A stretch of 64,000 nt of DNA from Caprella mutica (lineage: Eukaryota > Arthropoda > Malacostraca > Amphipoda > Caprellidae). The position numbers were made by a program, and so were the translations under genes. Positions 58,271 through 64,000 of this stretch are shown here, piece after piece (the stretch's first letter is position 1; each line of letters opens with the position of its first letter). The DNA is taken from the NCBI GenBank assembly GCA_947561585.1, contig CANNZV010002606.1, forward strand, positions 71,237-135,236, written 5' to 3'. A model generated the notes under the pieces. The model worked only from the letters and a program-made list of their open reading frames with translations, was not told where the DNA came from and ran no database searches.

Positions 58271-61200
58271 CTACTGTTGTCCATATCTCTTATCATCAGT
58301 GTTAAATGGTGCAATGTAAGGCACTGTGACCACATTGGTGGTAGGAGACATCACCCCCCTGTGGGGAACAGCTGTACCCTCAACCACTGGGGTGATTGTC
58401 AGGGGACTCATGGCACTTTGCACAAACTGATTCATGGGCATTTGCAGTGATACATTTGGATTGTTCTGCATCAGCATCATAGGATTCATTGGGTTCTGCA
58501 TCATATAATTACCAGGAACCTGGACACTTTGACTCATAGGAACCTGCATCAACTGATTAGCTGAACCCTGCATCATTTGATTAGCAGGACCCTGCATCAT
58601 TTGATTAGCAGGACCCTGCATCATTTGATTAGCAGGACCCTGCATCATTTGATTAGCAGGACCCTGCATTATCTGATTGGCAGGATTCTGCATCATCTGA
58701 TTGGCAGGATTCTGCATCATCTGATTAGCAGGATTCTGCATCATCTGATTAGCAGAATTCTGCATCATTTGATTAGCAGAATTCTGCATCATTTGATTAG
58801 CAGGACCCTGCATCATTTGATTAGCAGGATTCTGCATCATTTGAGTGCCATAAGCATGAAGCATCTGATTACTAGGACCTTGCATCATATGATTCATAGG
58901 AGTCTGTATCATCTGGTTCACTGGACCTTGCATCATTGGATTTTGCATCATATGATTACTAGGAACTTGAACCATTGGATTGATATTACCGTGCATCATT
59001 TGCACAGGGTTCTGAATCATCTGGTTCATTGGACCAGGCATCATCTGAACAGGATTGTTCATCATTAGGTTCTTAGCACCAATAGTAGAAGTATTAGCAG
59101 GTGCCTGCATCACTTTAGTCAATGCCCCAGCAGTGTTGGCCTGTACACTATTAGGGTAGAGTGCCAACTGGGGTACAGAACCGTGCCCCACAACAATCTG
59201 CATGGGGGCACTAGCATTGCTAACCTGCATGTGCTTGTTCAGACCCTGTAGTTCGAGAGAGTGGAGGTACAGTTGAGACAGGCATTGGTTCAGAGTGCTC
59301 TGGAGAGGCTCGCTACTCGAGGGGTTCAATTGACTGGTTGGTGGGGGAGGAAGGTAAGCAGTGGCTCCTTCACATTCAGATGCATTGCCTGACACAAAAA
59401 AGGTAAAGGTATAACAATTATTCTCCTCCTAAAATTGAATATTTTACAAACAAGCTAATCAGAGCAAAATTAATTTTTGGAAATATATTGAATCCTATTC
59501 TACAGCTAGAATGAATACGAACTAAAATAAGTTACTTACCACAGCCTGCCATTGGCCAAAGAGTTTGGCTGGAGGCAGCCAATGAGCTGTCGTTTCTTTG
59601 GGATGTCTGCTGATTCTTAAACTGCTGCTGCTGAAGCTGCAGTTTTTGCTGGTGCTGGGACATCTTTTCTTGCTGTTCTTGCAGTTTGTGCTTATGCTCT
59701 TGCAGTGTTTGCTGGTGCTGTTTAACTTTAAGAAGGTGATCCTGTTGCTTCTGTTCCTTTAAGCTCTCGTACAGTTTGTCTATGTTACTCTGAATTCCGT
59801 CCAGCTAAAATACGAGAGAAAATTATTTAACAGAGATGACACTAATAGTGCTACGAAATATACTGGCGATGATCAAATTAAAACAGTTTTCATCATAATA
59901 CACAGCCATATGCTTTCATATGAAGGATATCTTCAGGGTTTTTTTCTGTGTTGTTGGTGTTGATTGGAATAGAAACCTGTATGGTGTAAATGTACACAAA
60001 AGCGCTTGGGTTTCTTATCATTTGCTTATTTTACTGCCTTTCAGATAATGAAAACTAGCCAAGTTCTGAATTATCCATGAATTAAAATACGGATACGAAA
60101 TGTATTGAAATTAAAGCATGATGCCTGCAGGAAAGTTCATGGATACCAATTAAAATAACGAGGTAAATAAATTGTTTCGTATATTATCCAAAATGTGGAA
60201 TCTTTGGTTGCATATGAGAACTTACCCTAGTGGTTATATTTGTGTCTGGAGTGTGAAACACCACTTACCTCGCTGAGGGCCTCTCGTTGGGAGTTGGTGG
60301 ACCTCTCCCCCCCAGACACAAGCCTCCCTCTAGGAGGGGGCAATCTCAGGGATGCTACTTTTGATACTGTGGTCTCAGCAGCAGCTCTGGGGAAGTAAAA
60401 TGTAGTCTGTATATAGCAAGTCATTTCGGTAGGAAGTAGATTATCAATGTGTATTTAGCATCTATGGACTTATGATCAATGTGATTTATAGGAAAGAAGA
60501 ATATCTGTGAATCATAATAATAGCTAATAGACATTAAAAGATACTGTAACTCGAAATAGATGTCCATAATTCTGGAAAGATGTAGGTTCTTCAATTGTAT
60601 CTTGGAAAAAAATTATTATTCAAGTGTCTTAATAATTATTAAAAGAGTACACCTTGTTAACCATGAGCAAACAATTCGGGCAATAACTATTCAATTTAAT
60701 AAATTTTGAAAAATGAATGGCAATTTGAAATTCTGCCCAACAACTATCAAGTATTTGAATTTTATCTTTCTAGTGAATATTTAATATTCATGCATGACTT
60801 TGTTTTTTGAGCATCAGAGATAATTTGCTTAGTTTCTAATGAGAATGAATTAAGATGTGGAAGAGTTAATTGTATGGTGATGTAGGAGCATAACTAACCT
60901 TTCCAGGAGAGCTCCTCCCCCGTCAGCACCAGTGAGGTCATTTGCAGGGTCTTTGTTACTCAGTTCACCCATGAGAGCATCCAAGTTGCGACTCTTCTGC
61001 AGCAAATCATCCTGCAGACGAAGCAGTTCTCGCACTCTGGGGTCAGCATGAGAAGAGGGGGCCTGGTGGGGAGGAGTAACAATGAGGAGAGGTGATAATT
61101 TTAATGTAGAGCAAGAAGTAAAGAACTAGTGTACATCATACACTACCACATGATATTTATAGGCAGTGATTTGGTAGTAGCTAATTCAAATAAATTAGTT

Positions 61201-64000
61201 TTTCACAGAACTGAAAACAATATACAAATAGTTACTGTATTTTACACAAAACAAGAAATTTAAAATATTTTGTTAATATCTAGGTACAAAATATAGTACC
61301 TAATCAAGGCGTGATTTGTTCAACGGCGAAGAAAATAATTTGGTATTAGCTAGTTATAGTTTGTTGACAACTAAAACTAACCAACACACAACAAATATTA
61401 CAAACTGAGAGTTCCATGAGAGTATCACAGTGCTGATGATACAGAAATACGATCACGATGAAGTATATTTTACATTCTAAATTAGCTACATGTCTCCTAT
61501 TCATTGCAAACAGAAACAGGTTAATGAACTAACTGATAAATAATAGTAGCTAGCTATAAGGTAGAAATGTACATAGCTAGTTTCAAATAGTTATTGATTG
61601 TATTAAAAAAGATAAAAAATATTAGGGAAATCAGATATTTTGATGGTATTTTATCATTTTCCTTTTTTTATAAATTCTACAAAAATATATCACCACAGTT
61701 AACCCAAATAAAATAAGTGTGCAAACATCCTACTGAAGTGGATAGAACTCTCCAGAATATCTTCTATCCAAAATCAGAATTAAATCCATTTTCCTCTCAA
61801 ATAGAACATTTAAAATTCTACTTAATTACTTAACCGCAAAAACCTCCGAAGTAGTAAAACTGACAATTTGTTAATCAAAAAGAAAATGACTTTCTAAACA
61901 TAACTAAATAGTTAGTAGACTGACCCTAGCGTTATCTCCTCTCTGAATAGCAGCTCCTCTGGCTACGGGTTGTCTAGGAGGTGGAGCTGACTCCTCTTCG
62001 TCCTCATCCTGTAAAAAACATGATTTCACATCAGATAAAACAACAACTAACTATTTTGTACAATCAGTTTAGGATTAACAGTAGCTAAACAGTAATCAAT
62101 GTACAAAGATAAACTAGGATGATTTCATAACCTCCTTTAATTGATGACGTAGGAGATAATTAAATTTAGGTAGCTAACTACTCCTTCGAGACGTAGAAGA
62201 TAAATATTTAGGTAATTTGACTGGGTTTACCTGAGCTTCTTCCAGTATAGCGAGTTGTTCCTCTGTGAGTAGTTCCTTCAGAGGTTTGCCAGACCCCTTG
62301 CCCCTCTGAATGACATCCATGATGCTAGCCATTTGCTCCATACGCTTCTTGGCCTCGTTCAACTGCCTGTAAAGGGACTAGTTATTAAAAATTTAACAAC
62401 AAGTACCAAGCTAGGGTTGTTCTAACATTTTTATTTCGATATTACATTTTAAATTATGTTATTAAATATTAATACATATGAGTTTTGTTAGCTATATATC
62501 ACATTAAATTAAACTGTTAAATTAACTAATATGCCGAAGTCTGTCGGGTAGCTACATTATAACTTATTACATATGAGAGCTTTATATATAATGAACATCA
62601 GCCTGTACACTATTAGCAACAGACAACACATTATGAGCAGCAAAAATGTCGCTTCATGAGTGCAGTATTTGAACAAATAAAGTAGCTAGCTACCTAAGTA
62701 GCTCATATTCCATCCATCCAAATTAATTAATAAAATTCATTTGCATAGTTCAAAAATAATATCAACATTCGTAAAAAATCAATAGCGTTCTGTTACTTCT
62801 GTAGGACATATGGCAGAGGTTTAAAGAAAATTTCAGCCCATTTTTTGGACAGTGACCGACAGGCTAAGAAAATATCCTGGATTAATTAATTCCTATCTAT
62901 CCCATTATAAATCAAGTGTTAATAATTCGAAAAACATATTAAATAAAATCTGCAACACGAAAAATTTGACACCACTTTCTAAACTCTAAAGAAGTGTAAT
63001 TTGAAAGTCTCTAAGCCTAACCATTTGGGAGTAATATTCTCCAAGTCGCATACAGACAGTCAGAGAAAATAAATAATAGGATTAGCTACCACTTTTATAT
63101 CTCTCAAATCTTTGTATGTAAACATTATTGTAGAGCAGATAATAACTTATAGTTTAATACCTTTTAAATGGTGAAGCAAGGGTTTCTTCACTCACTTGTA
63201 CTTAGCAATGACCACAGGGTCCCTCCTCTCACTCTCATTGAGCTGGAGCACAATGCCATCCACTCCCTCCACAAACTCCTCCACCTCTCCACCAGATGTC
63301 TCTCCTCCGGTAGAAGCAGGAGGAGCAGTTGGTGCTTCACTAGCGGTAGAGGTGGATGAACCTTCTCCCTGAGAAACATTGGCAAATGAATGGCTAGGGT
63401 ATGTTACGAATCATCATCAGTTCTACATTTTTGGTCATATAAAAATAAATAATCCTTAATACATCAATTTTTTTTATATGACCAAAGATGTGGAAACAAC
63501 CGATAACTTGTAACTTACCCTATGTACTCAAAAATATCAATCAGTCAATTTTATGGATGAGAAATATCACTCTTGAAATAATTCTTAGCTATTACTTTTA
63601 GCTACGGAAAGTCCCGAAGAAGAATATAATCCTTCAAATACATGCTACAGATAAGAGTTTAACTCTTATCTGTACTATCATTAGCATCAATAGTCTGCAT
63701 CTCGTTAATGATATCAAAATGATGAGAGAGCAAAAAATAGTCAGTGCTAACCTTTCTTTAGCTGTCAAAATCATCTAATAAATTAGCCATTGCCTCGTTA
63801 GCACATGACTCACTCTCTCACATACACGACTCACTCTCTCACATACACGACTCACTCTCTCACATACACGACTCACTCTCTCACATACACGACTCACTCT
63901 CTCACATACACGACTCACTCTCTCACATACATGACTCACTCATTTACCTTATTAAGTGACTTTTGGCTGATGTCCAGTAGTCTCTTCATGCCCTCTAACT
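58271..64000 (-). CDS. PCM1-like pericentriolar material protein, 5' end beyond the window
   Basis: PCM1 scaffolds centriolar satellites. Minus-strand exons: 64000-63948 (partial), 63368-63196, 62366-62231, 62008-61925, 61062-60899, 60386-60269, 59804-59540, 59390-58271. Phases join throughout. Segments resemble vertebrate PCM1 in the right order, judged from memory: a coiled coil KQLNEAKKRMEQMASIMDVI followed by an acidic stretch DEDEEES; VRELLRLQDDLLQKSRNLDA + LMGEL; a Gln-rich coiled coil (KLYESLKEQKQQDHLLKVKQ onward); and STLNQCLSQLYLHSLELQGL. The last exon then enters a Met/Gln/Asn repeat (NQMMQGPA units) and reaches a TAG at 58271-58273 after DDKRYGQQ. Whether that stop is used, or an upstream phase-0 donor splices to 57000, is open. 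The PCM1 C-terminal domain is not recognised anywhere in the window. Confidence 0.62.
58556..58862 (-). repeat. 24-bp coding minisatellite (NQMMQGPA repeats)
   Basis: Within the last PCM1-like exon, about a dozen 24-base units encode NQMMQGPA or NQMMQNPA/NSA. The DNA units (catcatttgattagcaggac plus 4) are nearly identical, and the flanking protein carries older degenerate versions (NPVQMMPGPMNQM). Indels in multiples of 24 would keep the frame. A plus-strand frame of 163 codons here is its shadow. Confidence 0.85.
63400..63525. repeat. MITE family F-related foldback in a PCM1-like intron
   Basis: 'tagggtatgttacgaatcat' and, in reverse, 'aacttgtaacttaccctat' are inverted ends; 'acatttttggtcatataaaa' and 'tttatatgaccaaagatgtg' are inner arms. 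Similar arms occur at 22165-22321. Confidence 0.6.
63804..63936. repeat. 21-bp tandem repeat, about six copies
   Basis: The unit gactcactctctcacatacac repeats nearly without change. It lies in the PCM1-like intron, ending just before the donor site of the first visible exon. Confidence 0.9.

Noticed and set aside
58577..59068. A plus-strand 163-residue HHLISRTL repeat protein
   Set aside because: Antisense shadow of the coding minisatellite in the PCM1-like exon.

Overview
The window is nuclear DNA of an invertebrate animal. It has spliced genes with GT-AG introns, metazoan-type proteins (a NEDD8 E1 subunit, a FAM149 protein, a linker histone, a PCM1-like centriolar-satellite protein), AT-rich non-coding DNA, many transposable-element remnants, and tandem arrays covering more than a tenth of the window. 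The species cannot be told from this. There is no bacterial operon, CRISPR array or phage.

Layout. 1-5300: a 27-bp hairpin minisatellite, a dead Tc1/mariner transposase, inverted arrays of an 'accgaattacac' motif, a G-rich foldback and nested MITEs. 5301-11735: a foldback element with 591-bp inverted arms and a 9-bp target duplication; a hAT element (6620-9920) sits inside it and itself holds 2.8 kb of 24-bp minisatellite. 11736-14300: a dense nest of MITEs. 15356-19493 (+): NAE1 in nine coding exons. 19989-25024: pogo-like and PIF/Harbinger-like MITEs and a second foldback element. 26125-36241 (+): a FAM149-family gene in five coding exons whose 6.6-kb second intron carries a young non-autonomous LTR retrotransposon (27978-33875). 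36500-42700: dispersed repeats and MITEs. 42814-43254 (-): an intronless histone H1. 43548-47876: two large minisatellites (32 bp and 33 bp; the second holds a 637-base assembly gap). 47880-53830: dispersed repeats and two more foldback elements, one inside the other. 54125-57000 (-): the last four exons of an unrecognised Asn/Ser-rich protein. 58271-64000 (-): a PCM1-like gene running off the right edge; the two minus-strand blocks may be one gene.

How it fits together. NAE1 acts in neddylation and H1 in chromatin. FAM149 and PCM1 proteins are both tied to centrosome/cilium biology, so their closeness is noteworthy but may be chance. The most unusual signal is a group of four elements whose terminal inverted repeats contain short tandem repeats and which lie between 9-bp direct repeats (three perfect, one 7/9). 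This resembles Drosophila FB foldback elements. Repeat boundaries were read from target-site duplications and terminal repeats by eye; exon boundaries were set by splice sites, reading-frame phase and remembered family similarity, not by alignment.
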